DNA of 11,264 nt. Origin: UBA7803 sp041686955 (lineage in GTDB: Bacteria; Pseudomonadota; Gammaproteobacteria; Pseudomonadales; Azotimanducaceae). The stretch is taken from NCBI GenBank assembly GCA_041686955.1, contig JAWLCV010000099.1:1-11264 (forward strand), given 5' to 3'. The position numbers and the translations under genes were made by a program. The notes beneath the pieces were generated by a model. The model searched no databases and was not told where the DNA came from. It saw only the letters and a program-made list of their open reading frames with translations. Below are positions 1 to 6,275 of this stretch, piece after piece (position 1 is the first letter of the stretch; the number at the start of each line of letters is the position of its first letter).

Positions 1-1508
1 GGCGCCCGGGTGATGGCCAGCCGTGCCGGTGGCGCCTCCCCCTGCTTCGGCTCGCCGAAGTACACGGTGGTGTGGGGGAAGGGGATCTCGATGCCGCGCT
101 GGTCGAACTGCTTCTTCATGCGCCGGTTGAATTCCCGGCCCACCGCCCACTGCCGCCCCGGACGGGTCTTAAGGCGGCATTTGATGATCACCGCGCTGTC
201 CGCGAACTTGTCGACGCCGAGGATTTCCAGCGGCTCCAGGATGTCGAACGCGTACAGGGGCTCCGAGCGCATGTCGTCGCAGACGTCGTTCAGCACGGCG
301 CACACCTCGTCCGTGTCTTCCCGGTACGCCACCCCCACCTCCATGAGGTAGAAGGAGAAATCCTTGGTGTAGTTGATGACCGTGGTGACCTCGCTGTAGG
401 GGATGAGGTGCACGGCGCCGGCCAGATCGCGAAGCTGCATCACTCGAACCCGCATCTCCTCCACCACGCCCGTGTGCCCCGCCGCCTCCACCACGTCGCC
501 CAGGGAGGCCCCATCCTCCAGCAGAATGCTGACCCCGGTGATGATGTCCTTGACCAGAGACTGGGCGCCGATGCCCACGGCCAGGCCCAGGATACCGGCG
601 CCGGCGAGCAGCGGGCCGATGTCGACCCCGAGCTCCGAGAGGATCAAGAGCGCCGCCAGAACGCCGATGACGCCCTGCAGCGCGCTTCGCAGCAGGGGCA
701 CCAGAGTGTCGAGGCGCCGGGCGGTGCGTTCCCGATCCCGGCGGCCGCCGGCCAGGGTGAGCAGCCGCGCCACCACCAGGCCCGCCACATGCCACGCCAA
801 CAGGGTGATGACGAGGATCAGGCCCATGGAAAGCGCTGCCTCGACCACGCGCGCGCCCAGGCCCGTGCGCAGCAGCTCGCCCACCCCGGCGCCCCAGCTC
901 TCGGCGATCAGCGCCACGGCCAGCACGCCGATGATGAGATTGATCAATCGCACCACCATCGGAGGCAGTTCCGGCGGCTCTCCCGGCGACAGCGGTTCCC
1001 CGGGGCCCGGTTCCGGAGCGGCGGGCTCCCGGGCGCCGATCTCCGCCACCGCCATCACTTCCTCCGCCGTCGCCCGGCCGCCGTGGATGAGGTGCGCGTA
1101 CAGGCGGCGCAGCAGCCACAGCACGCCCCAGCGCACCAGCAACGCCGTCACCAGGATGGCCAGCGACAGGATGACGGACGTCAGTAGCTGCAATGGGTCG
1201 ATGCCGGTGATGGCGGCCCGCACGCGCTCTGCCGCGTCGCGCAGCGCCTCCAGAAGATCGCCGGCTCGCGGCACCGCTTCCTCGGCCGCCTCCGCGCGCC
1301 GGGCCTCCAGCAGCACCTTCAGCTCGCGCACCAGCTCGGCACGGGCTTCCGGGTCCTCCAGGGTTTCGATGACGCGCTCCACGTCCCCCGGCGTGACCTC
1401 GGCGACGGACTCCTCTGCAGGCGGCTCCGCCGCCGCGGCCCACCCGGCCGGGGCCGTCACCGGCAGCAACAGAAGGAACGCGAGGAGCAGGCGAAGCTGA
1501 GTGCTCAT
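1..1508 (-). CDS. MscS-family mechanosensitive ion channel (C-terminus off the left edge)
   Basis: Inner-membrane, tension-gated channel of the small-conductance MscS superfamily, expected to release solutes on osmotic down-shock. In-window product is 502 residues, open at the left edge. A signal peptide (residues 1-27: hydrophobic LLLAFLLLLPV, then Ala-rich WAAAA) leads into a charged, probably periplasmic helical region (28-105). Hydrophobic helices lie near 107-131, 183-203 and 218-247. A Pro/Glu-rich linker (about 150-182) sits between the first two. The diagnostic pore helix, rich in Gly/Ala and containing GLAVGIGAQSLVKD, is at about 299-323. It is followed by the beta domain (LEDGASLGDVVE, then EVTTVINYTKD). 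The last visible residues (FPHTTVYFGEPK) resemble the usual end of the cytoplasmic domain, so little is missing. The layout recalls YbiO-like large MscS channels more than the 286-residue E. coli MscS. The ATG start has GGGAGG upstream but with a long 13-base spacer. Family very sure; subtype less so. Confidence 0.93.
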   Translation of the reverse strand, partial: MSTQLRLLLAFLLLLPVTAPAGWAAAAEPPAEESVAEVTPGDVERVIETLEDPEARAELVRELKVLLEARRAEAAEEAVPRAGDLLEALRDAAERVRAAITGIDPLQLLTSVILSLAILVTALLVRWGVLWLLRRLYAHLIHGGRATAEEVMAVAEIGAREPAAPEPGPGEPLSPGEPPELPPMVVRLINLIIGVLAVALIAESWGAGVGELLRTGLGARVVEAALSMGLILVITLLAWHVAGLVVARLLTLAGGRRDRERTARRLDTLVPLLRSALQGVIGVLAALLILSELGVDIGPLLAGAGILGLAVGIGAQSLVKDIITGVSILLEDGASLGDVVEAAGHTGVVEEMRVRVMQLRDLAGAVHLIPYSEVTTVINYTKDFSFYLMEVGVAYREDTDEVCAVLNDVCDDMRSEPLYAFDILEPLEILGVDKFADSAVIIKCRLKTRPGRQWAVGREFNRRMKKQFDQRGIEIPFPHTTVYFGEPKQGEAPPARLAITRA

Positions 1509-1685
1509 CGTGACGAGAAAACCTCCCGAACGTACCGACCGATGGCAAGAACCTAACACAGGGTTCGTGAAAAGGCGGCGCCGGAATCCGCGAACATTCG
1601 GCTACCAAACCACTACAAGCGAGTCACAGCGTCGTCAGGCCCCCGCCCGTACCATGCCCACATCCGATTCCAGGAAGTAACGACC
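1509..1685. other. Divergent intergenic region between the channel gene and the DUF6316-like gene
   Basis: These 177 bases separate two genes reading away from each other, so promoters for both should lie here. I could not read a convincing -35/-10 pair on either strand. It is visibly less GC-rich around 1545-1620 than the flanking genes, which fits promoter DNA but proves nothing. Confidence 0.4.
1672..1677 (+). promoter_or_regulatory. Ribosome binding site of the DUF6316-like gene
   Basis: AGGAAG ends 8 bases before the ATG at 1686. It supports that start and argues that this small ORF is translated. Confidence 0.6.
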
Positions 1686-2009
1686 ATGGCAAGCGTATCC
1701 ACACAGGCCGCCCCCCCACCCCTTCCCGTGCGCAATGGCGAGCGGCAGAAAAGCTGGTTCCGGTCGGAGCGCTACTTCCAGGCCGACGGCGCCTGGTTCA
1801 TCGCCACCCGGGAAGGCGTCGACGTGGGGCCGTTCCAGTCCGAGCAGGAGACCCGCAAGCACGCCGCCCGGCTGATCTCGCGCCTCTGCGAGGTGGAGAC
1901 CGAGGAGGAAGCGCAGCGGGTGGCGTTGGAGTACAGGAATCAGCCCGAGGAGGAGGAAGATCAGTTCCTGAGCATCGTCGGGCTCCGCCAGTTCAGCCGC
2001 AAGCTCTGA
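1686..2009 (+). CDS. Small DUF6316-like protein of unknown function
   Basis: A 107-residue soluble protein without signal peptide or membrane helix. Residues 21-65 carry a compact conserved-looking block: WFRSERYF, then GAWFIATREGVDVGPF, then a helix rich in charged residues (QSEQETRKHAARLI). The R-x-G-E, W-F-R-S-x-R-F and TREG-x-D-x-GPF pattern is what I recall for the DUF6316 family, found mainly in Pseudomonas and related gammaproteobacteria; this assignment is from memory. The C-terminal third is acidic, with an EEEED run at 88-92. The gene stands alone, divergent from the channel gene and convergent with hflC, whose stop lies 25 bases away. The good AGGAAG site and the family-like block make it a real gene rather than a shadow of the long open frame on the opposite strand. 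The function is unknown, and the neighbours do not hint at one. Confidence 0.8.
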   Translation: MASVSTQAAPPPLPVRNGERQKSWFRSERYFQADGAWFIATREGVDVGPFQSEQETRKHAARLISRLCEVETEEEAQRVALEYRNQPEEEEDQFLSIVGLRQFSRKL

Positions 2010-2034
2010 CCGTTTTCCGCGAACTGCGGGGCGC

Positions 2035-2976
2035 TCAGCGTGACTGGGCGCGCTCCAGATAGCGGAAGAAGTCGGAATCCGCGCGTACCATGAGCGTGCT
2101 GTTGGCGCCGAGCGCCCGGTAGCTCTCCAGGGTGCGGAAGAACGCGTAGAACTCCGGGTCGGCGCCGAACGCCTCGCCGTAGATGCGGGTGGCCTCGGCA
2201 TCCGCCTCGCCACGGATCTCCTCCGCCGTGCGGGCGGCCTCGGAGCGGATGCGCCGCAACTCCCGCTCCATCTCCCCGAGAATCTCCTGGCTGCGGCCCT
2301 GGCCCTCGGAGCGGAACCGCTCGGCGATGGATTGCCGCTCGGCGATCATGCGGCTCTCCACCTGCTCGCGCACGGACTCGATGTAGTTCACCCGCTTGAT
2401 GCGCACGTCGTTCAGGGTGATTCCGAGCTCGGGCATCAGCCTTCGCGCGCGCTCCAGGATCTCCTGCTCGAGCAACTCGCGCCCGAGCTTCGGCTGCTGC
2501 TGGAGGTCCACGTCGCTGCGCTGCGCCAGCGCCGGATCCTCCAGCGATTCGATGTCCACGTCCCAGTCCTTCGAGCGGATGATCTCCTCGAGCTCGGTCG
2601 ACGAGACCATGTCGCGCACCACCGAATCGATGATGTCGTCGAGGCGGGTTCGCGCCCCTTCCTCGTCGCGCACGCTGCGCAGAAAATTCAGCGGCTCGGA
2701 GATGCGCCAGCGGGCCGTGGCGTCCACCAGGATGAACTCGCGGCCGAGGGTGGGAATCTGGGTGACGTCCCCGTCCCACACCAGCAGGCGCTTGTCGAAG
2801 AACCTGACCCGTTGCCAGGGCGCTTTCAGCTTCAGCCCCGGTTCGGCGATCACGTCGCCGACGGGCTCGCCGAACTGCACCAGGATCGCCTGCTGCGCCT
2901 CGTCCAACGTGTAGATGGACATGTTGAGAATGATCACCACCGCCAGGGCGACGATGGCGGCGCCGAGCGTCTTCAT
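2035..2976 (-). CDS. hflC: Protease modulator HflC
   Basis: SPFH/band-7 protein that pairs with HflK in the inner membrane. In E. coli the HflKC complex surrounds the FtsH protease and controls its access to membrane substrates. The product has 313 residues (E. coli HflC 334). It has one N-terminal membrane anchor (about 4-22), then the SPFH domain (YTLDEAQQAILVQFG at 22-36; EPGLKLKAPWQ at 45-55; about to residue 200). A long charged coiled coil follows (about 200-270, with AERQSIAERFRSEGQGR and GEADAEATRIYGEAF). The typical HflC tail comes last (DPEFYAFFRTLESY at 273-286, DSDFFRYLERA at 300-310). Translation is coupled to hflK: the hflK TGA and this ATG share four bases, and AGGAGG lies inside the end of hflK. 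The protein looks complete and intact. Confidence 0.96.
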   Translation of the reverse strand: MKTLGAAIVALAVVIILNMSIYTLDEAQQAILVQFGEPVGDVIAEPGLKLKAPWQRVRFFDKRLLVWDGDVTQIPTLGREFILVDATARWRISEPLNFLRSVRDEEGARTRLDDIIDSVVRDMVSSTELEEIIRSKDWDVDIESLEDPALAQRSDVDLQQQPKLGRELLEQEILERARRLMPELGITLNDVRIKRVNYIESVREQVESRMIAERQSIAERFRSEGQGRSQEILGEMERELRRIRSEAARTAEEIRGEADAEATRIYGEAFGADPEFYAFFRTLESYRALGANSTLMVRADSDFFRYLERAQSR

Positions 2977-4007
2977 TGGCCCTCCTGGGTACCGCGCCGG
3001 CCCGGCCGGTCCACGTCGAGCAGCGGCAACGGGCTCACCTGATCCTCCTGCACCATGAGGATCTGGCCGATCTCGGGGAGAATCTCGTTCAGCGTCTCGA
3101 GATACAATCGTGAACGGGTGACCTCCGGCGCCTGGCGGTACTCCGCCAGCACTGCCGAGAAGCGGGCGCTTTCGCCGAGCGCCCGGTTGACCCGCTCGGT
3201 GGCGTAGCCTTCCGCCTCGGCGATGGTGCGGATGGCTGAACCCTCGGCGCGAGGGATCTCCTGGTTCACCCGTTTCTGCGCCTCGTTGATCATGCGTTCC
3301 CGTTCCTGGCGAGCCTCGTTCACCTCGTTGAATGCCGGCCGCACCGCCCGCGGCGGCACCACGTCCTGCAGCTCCACGGTGATGATGTGAACGCCCGAGC
3401 GATAGCGGTCCATGATCTGCTGGATCTCATTCCGGGCCCGGCTCTGAATGTCCACCCGGCCCACCGTGAGCACGTCGGAGCCCAGGCGGTTGCCCACCAC
3501 CCGGCGCATCACCGACTCGGAGATGTCGCGCAAGGTGCGGGTCGGCTCGCGCACCTGGTACAGAAAGCGGATGGGGTCGTTGATGCGGTACTGCACCACC
3601 CACTCCACGGCGATAATGTTCAGGTCGCCCGTGAGCATCAGCGACTCCTCCTCGAAGTCGGCAGACTGGTACGCCGTGCGCCCCCCTGTCTGCGTGCCCG
3701 CGGTGCGGAAGCCGAACTCCTGCTTCAGCACGCGCTCGGTGGCCACGTGCTGGACCTGATCGATGCCGAACGGAATCTTGAAGTGCAGCCCCGGGTCGGC
3801 GATGCCGATAACCGCGCCGAAGCGCTTGATCACCGCCCGCTCCTCGGGCTGCACGGTGTAATACGAGGTGAAGACGATCCACAACAGCACGATGACCCCG
3901 ACCACCGCCAGCGCAACGGAGCGCGGTCCCCGCCTGCCGGAACCGAGCCATGCGCTCAGATCCGGGAGCCCGCCGCCGTCGTCGGAAGTGTCGTCGCGTC
4001 TCGCCAT
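2973..4007 (-). CDS. hflK: FtsH protease activity modulator HflK (short, insertion-bearing form)
   Basis: SPFH/band-7 partner of HflC, inner-membrane anchored with the bulk in the periplasm. It has 344 residues against 419 in E. coli. The N-terminal cytoplasmic part (1-30) is short and lacks the long Gly-rich tract and the MAWNxPG start of the enterobacterial protein, keeping only DDGGGLPDLSAWLGSG. One membrane helix (31-49) is followed by the HflK signature YYTVQPEERAVIKRFG (49-64), DPGLHFKIPFGID (71-83) and the SPFH core. A stretch of about 25 residues (96-128: EFGFRT, then YQSADFEEESLMLTGDLN) is extra compared with E. coli. The coiled coil (about 225-285) and the HflK tail (YRQAPEVTRSRLYLETLNEILPE within 290-312) are intact. 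No hfq or hflX is adjacent. TAGAGG and AGG-rich bases lie about 8 to 15 bases before the ATG. The gene heads a two-gene operon. Confidence 0.95.
   Translation of the reverse strand: MARRDDTSDDGGGLPDLSAWLGSGRRGPRSVALAVVGVIVLLWIVFTSYYTVQPEERAVIKRFGAVIGIADPGLHFKIPFGIDQVQHVATERVLKQEFGFRTAGTQTGGRTAYQSADFEEESLMLTGDLNIIAVEWVVQYRINDPIRFLYQVREPTRTLRDISESVMRRVVGNRLGSDVLTVGRVDIQSRARNEIQQIMDRYRSGVHIITVELQDVVPPRAVRPAFNEVNEARQERERMINEAQKRVNQEIPRAEGSAIRTIAEAEGYATERVNRALGESARFSAVLAEYRQAPEVTRSRLYLETLNEILPEIGQILMVQEDQVSPLPLLDVDRPGRRGTQEGQ
2981..2986 (-). promoter_or_regulatory. Ribosome binding site of hflC, inside the end of hflK
   Basis: A perfect AGGAGG on the minus strand, 4 bases before the hflC ATG at 2976. 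It lies within the last codons of hflK, so hflC can be translated by coupled re-initiation or independently. Confidence 0.75.
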
Positions 4008-4135
4008 GCTCCGAGCCTACCTCTACAGCGAGCGAATGACGACCCCGAGCGTCAATGTCGGGGGCCGTCGGCGTGGCGTGTCGAATCCCCCGGCCGCCGA
4101 TCGACTACTCCCGACACCACATCAGGAACACGTCG
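4008..4135. other. Divergent intergenic region between hflK and the DUF899 gene
   Basis: This 128-base region must contain the hflKC promoter on the minus strand and the DUF899 promoter on the plus strand. No clear sigma-70 boxes were found. It is GC-rich, with several short inverted matches that are expected by chance at this composition. Confidence 0.4.
4124..4127 (+). promoter_or_regulatory. Ribosome binding site that sets the DUF899 start
   Basis: AGGA sits 8 bases before the ATG at 4136. The frame stays open back to an ATG at 4055, but those 27 extra residues do not look like the family and would have no such site, so 4136 is preferred. Confidence 0.6.
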
Positions 4136-4849
4136 ATGATAACGGCCCAACCTCCCCGAGTGGTTTCCCGCGAAGACTGGCTCGCCGCCCGCCGCGCGCA
4201 CCTGAAAAACGAGAAGGCGCTGACGCGGCTGCGCGACCTGGTGGCGGCCGACCGGCGCGCGCTGCCCTGGGTACGCGTCGACGAGGCGTACCTGTTCGAC
4301 ACCGTCCACGGTCCGCGGACCCTCGCCGAGCTGTTCGCCGGGCGCAGTCAGCTCGTGGTTCACCACCTCATGTTCCACCCCGACTGGGAGGCTGCCTGCC
4401 CGGGCTGCACCTTCCAGGCGGACCACATCGACGGTCCCCGGCCGCACCTCGAGCACAAGGACGTCACCGTGGTGGCGGTGTCGCGCGCACCGCTGGCCAA
4501 GCTCCAGGCGTACAAGGCCCGGCTCGGCTGGCAATTCGAGTGGGTGTCCTCCTTCGGTACCCGCTTCAATTACGACTTCGGCGTCTCCTTCGCGCCGGAA
4601 AGCCTGGAGCGGGGCGAGGTGGATTACAACTTCGGCACCATCACCGTGGACCCCCGGTACCGCACCGAGGAGCTGCCCGGAATCAGCGTCTTCTGCAGGG
4701 ACGCGGACGGAACCGTCTTCCACACCTACTCGACCTATGCCCGAGGTCTGGACGAGCTGCTGGGGGCCAACCACTACCTGGACCTCACGCCCAAGGGCCG
4801 CGCCGACGAGGCGTACCCGGAATGGCCGCGCCGGCGCGACGAGTATTAG
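4136..4849 (+). CDS. DUF899 family thioredoxin-fold protein
   Basis: A 237-residue cytosolic protein of the DUF899 family, related to thioredoxin-like dithiol-disulfide oxidoreductases; the physiological substrate is not established. Family landmarks appear in order: REDWLAARRAHLKNEKALTR (12-31), a FDTVHGPRTLAELFAGRSQL block (54-73), HHLMFHPDWEAACPGCTF (76-93), the DVTVVAVSRAPLAKL strand-helix (109-123) and GWQFEWVSSFGTRFNYDFGV (131-150). The CPGC motif at 88-91 is a CxxC pair in the position expected of a thioredoxin active site, so redox activity is plausible. The length is normal for the family. There is no signal peptide or membrane helix. The gene is monocistronic, divergent from hflK, and its TAG stop overlaps the TAA stop of the convergent GFA-domain gene by three bases. 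Family assignment is firm; the reaction is inference. Confidence 0.92.
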   Translation: MITAQPPRVVSREDWLAARRAHLKNEKALTRLRDLVAADRRALPWVRVDEAYLFDTVHGPRTLAELFAGRSQLVVHHLMFHPDWEAACPGCTFQADHIDGPRPHLEHKDVTVVAVSRAPLAKLQAYKARLGWQFEWVSSFGTRFNYDFGVSFAPESLERGEVDYNFGTITVDPRYRTEELPGISVFCRDADGTVFHTYSTYARGLDELLGANHYLDLTPKGRADEAYPEWPRRRDEY

Positions 4850-5253
4850 CCCGGCAGCCGCTCGAATTCCGGGACCCCTTCGGGCACCGCGTGGAAGCGC
4901 TGCTTGTCCAGGCAGAAGATCGCCATCTGCGGCCCCGGGAACTGGCCCGGGTCGTCCATGGTGCCCACCTTGAGGATGATGGCGTCGGGCAGCCCCGGCG
5001 CCCGGGTCACCAGATGGGTACCGCACTCGCCGCAGAACTCGCGGGTCACCGGATCGTCGAGGTCGCTGCGGGCGAACGATCTGGGCTCACCCCGGGTGTA
5101 GCGAAACCCCGCCGCGGGCAACGCCATGAAGACGTTGGCCGAGCCCCCGGTGACGTACTGGCATTCGCGGCAATGGCACTGGGCGCAGAGCACGGGATCG
5201 CCGTCGGCCTGGTAACGGATGGCGCCGCAGTAGCAGCCGCCTTCGATGTGCAT
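4846..5253 (-). CDS. GFA/CENP-V zinc-binding domain protein
   Basis: A 135-residue protein of the Gfa-like fold (glutathione-dependent formaldehyde-activating enzyme family, Pfam GFA). The family includes Gfa of Paracoccus, proposed to help form S-hydroxymethylglutathione, but most members have no assigned reaction, and I would not call this one an enzyme of formaldehyde metabolism. The zinc-site cysteines are all present: C7 and C9 (GGCYCGAIRY), C26, C28 and C31 (QCHCRECQY), and C74 and C77 (FCGECGTHL). C23 is an extra one. The domain fills the whole protein, and there is no export signal. The start at 5253 is fixed by an AGGAGG 6 bases upstream; the frame stays open further upstream to 5427, but that part overlaps the divergent gene and is Arg-rich. 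It converges on the DUF899 gene with overlapping stops. Confidence 0.93.
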   Translation of the reverse strand: MHIEGGCYCGAIRYQADGDPVLCAQCHCRECQYVTGGSANVFMALPAAGFRYTRGEPRSFARSDLDDPVTREFCGECGTHLVTRAPGLPDAIILKVGTMDDPGQFPGPQMAIFCLDKQRFHAVPEGVPEFERLPG

Positions 5254-5259
5254 GGTTCC

Positions 5260-5265
5260 CCTCCT
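5260..5265 (-). promoter_or_regulatory. Ribosome binding site that sets the GFA-domain start
   Basis: A perfect AGGAGG on the minus strand, 6 bases before the ATG at 5253. This decides between the short 135-residue product and a 58-residue longer reading with no such site. Confidence 0.75.
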
Positions 5266-5367
5266 GTTGCGGCACACACCAGCGGAATGGTACCGCCGCT
5301 CACTGCCCGGGAGTAGCATGGGCGGCTGCCGCCGGGCACGGCGGAACAGCAAGCCCCACGTCGAACC

Positions 5368-5373
5368 AAGGAG
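5368..5373 (+). promoter_or_regulatory. Ribosome binding site that sets the metallo-hydrolase start
   Basis: AAGGAG lies 4 bases before the ATG at 5378. That ATG also opens directly into a signal peptide, so the longer in-frame reading from 5246 is rejected. Confidence 0.7.
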
Positions 5374-5377
5374 CGCC

Positions 5378-6235
5378 ATGAACCGGCTTCTCGCCACGTT
5401 GATTCTGAGTTGCGGCGCCGCCGCCACGGCCGCAGTCGAGGCCGCGCCACCCCACTGGACCCGGCCCGCCGAGCCGTTCGAGATCTTCGACGACGTCTAC
5501 TACGTGGGCAGCGAAGGCCTCGCTGCCTACCTGTTCGCCACGGACGAAGGCCTGGCACTGCTCGACGTGGGCCTCCCGGAGAACGTGGAGCTGGTGGAGG
5601 CGAACATCCGCAAGCTGGGATTCCACGTGAGCAACGTGCGCTATCTGATCAACAGCCATGCCCACTTCGACCACTCCGGCGGCCTGGCACGGCTGAAGGC
5701 CGACAGCGGCGCCACCCTGGTTGCCAGTGCAGAGGACCGCTTCGCGCTGGAGAACGGCGTGTATCCCGGCTGGGAGACCCGCCGGGAGTTCGACTTCCCC
5801 CCGGTGGCCGTGGACCGGGTCATCGGCGACGGCGAGAGCCTCACCCTCGGCGACCTCACGCTCACCGCCCATCTGACCCCCGGGCACTCCCCCGGCTGCA
5901 CGAGCTGGAGCTTCACCGCCCGCAACGACGGCGGCGCCCACCGCGCCCTGGTGTTCTGCTCGGCCTCGGTGGCGGCCAACCGGCTGGTCCCGGACCCCCA
6001 GTACCCGGGCATCGTCGAGGACTACCAGAGCACCTTCCGCCGCATGAAGACCATGGCCGTGGACGTCTGGCTCGCGCCCCATCCCGAGCAGTTCGGGCTC
6101 GCCGAGAAGCGTGACCGGCTGGCGGGCGGCGATGCCGACGCATTCGTTGACCCGGCCGAGAAGGATCGGCGCATGGCGGCGTTCGAGCAGGCGTTCGCGG
6201 AGGCCCTGGCCCGCGCATCCGCCGAATCACCATGA
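5378..6235 (+). CDS. Exported metallo-beta-lactamase-fold hydrolase, subclass B3 type
   Basis: A 285-residue periplasmic, probably di-zinc hydrolase of the metallo-beta-lactamase superfamily, closest by eye to subclass B3 enzymes (the L1, FEZ-1 and THIN-B type). It has a signal peptide at 1-23 (MNRLLATLIL core, VEAAPP cleavage region). The mature part keeps every expected ligand: H94, H96, D98 and H99 in SHAHFDHSGG, H170 in TPGHSPGCTSWSF, and H235 in WLAPHPEQFG. In B3 enzymes the site-1 ligands are H116/H118/H196 and the site-2 ligands D120/H121/H263. The YPGIVEDYQSTFRRM segment (209-223) and the VFCSASVAANRLV strand (192-204) are also B3-like. Length is typical. Carbapenem or other beta-lactam hydrolysis is a reasonable guess but untested, because B3-like folds also include lactonases and other hydrolases. 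An App1-type gene follows 40 bases later, and no LysR/AmpR-like regulator is adjacent. Confidence 0.9.
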   Translation: MNRLLATLILSCGAAATAAVEAAPPHWTRPAEPFEIFDDVYYVGSEGLAAYLFATDEGLALLDVGLPENVELVEANIRKLGFHVSNVRYLINSHAHFDHSGGLARLKADSGATLVASAEDRFALENGVYPGWETRREFDFPPVAVDRVIGDGESLTLGDLTLTAHLTPGHSPGCTSWSFTARNDGGAHRALVFCSASVAANRLVPDPQYPGIVEDYQSTFRRMKTMAVDVWLAPHPEQFGLAEKRDRLAGGDADAFVDPAEKDRRMAAFEQAFAEALARASAESP

Positions 6236-6275
6236 CCGGCCGGAAGTTGGCCCGCTGTTGGCATGGGTATGCCGG

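Larger units (their letters stand above)
5254..5377. other. Divergent intergenic region with nested inverted repeats upstream of the metallo-hydrolase gene
   Basis: The 124 bases between the GFA and metallo-hydrolase genes should hold both promoters. Visible structure: GGCGGC (5321-5326) and GCCGCC (5328-5333) around a single T, and GCCCGG (5305-5310) with CCGGGC (5332-5337). The two share bases, so they could not form together. No promoter boxes were recognised, and the repeats may be a by-product of GC content. Confidence 0.35.

Noticed and set aside
72..1608. Long open frames on both strands over the channel gene (for example 72-1187 plus and 169-1608 minus)
   Set aside because: They are shadows in GC-rich DNA, with Arg/Ala/Gly/His-rich low-complexity translations. 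The true frame has a signal peptide and the MscS pore motif.
2005..2040. Possible bidirectional terminator between the DUF6316-like gene and hflC (CCGC, 5-base loop, GCGG)
   Set aside because: The stem has only four base pairs and no following T tract on either strand.
2332..3042. A 236-residue plus-strand ORF over hflC
   Set aside because: It is antisense to a well-supported gene, with no motif and His/Leu/Arg-rich shadow composition.
4056..4116. Inverted repeat TGTCGGG / CCCGACA in the hflK upstream region
   Set aside because: The seven-base arms are 47 bases apart in GC-rich DNA, which is expected by chance. The spacing fits neither an operator nor a terminator.
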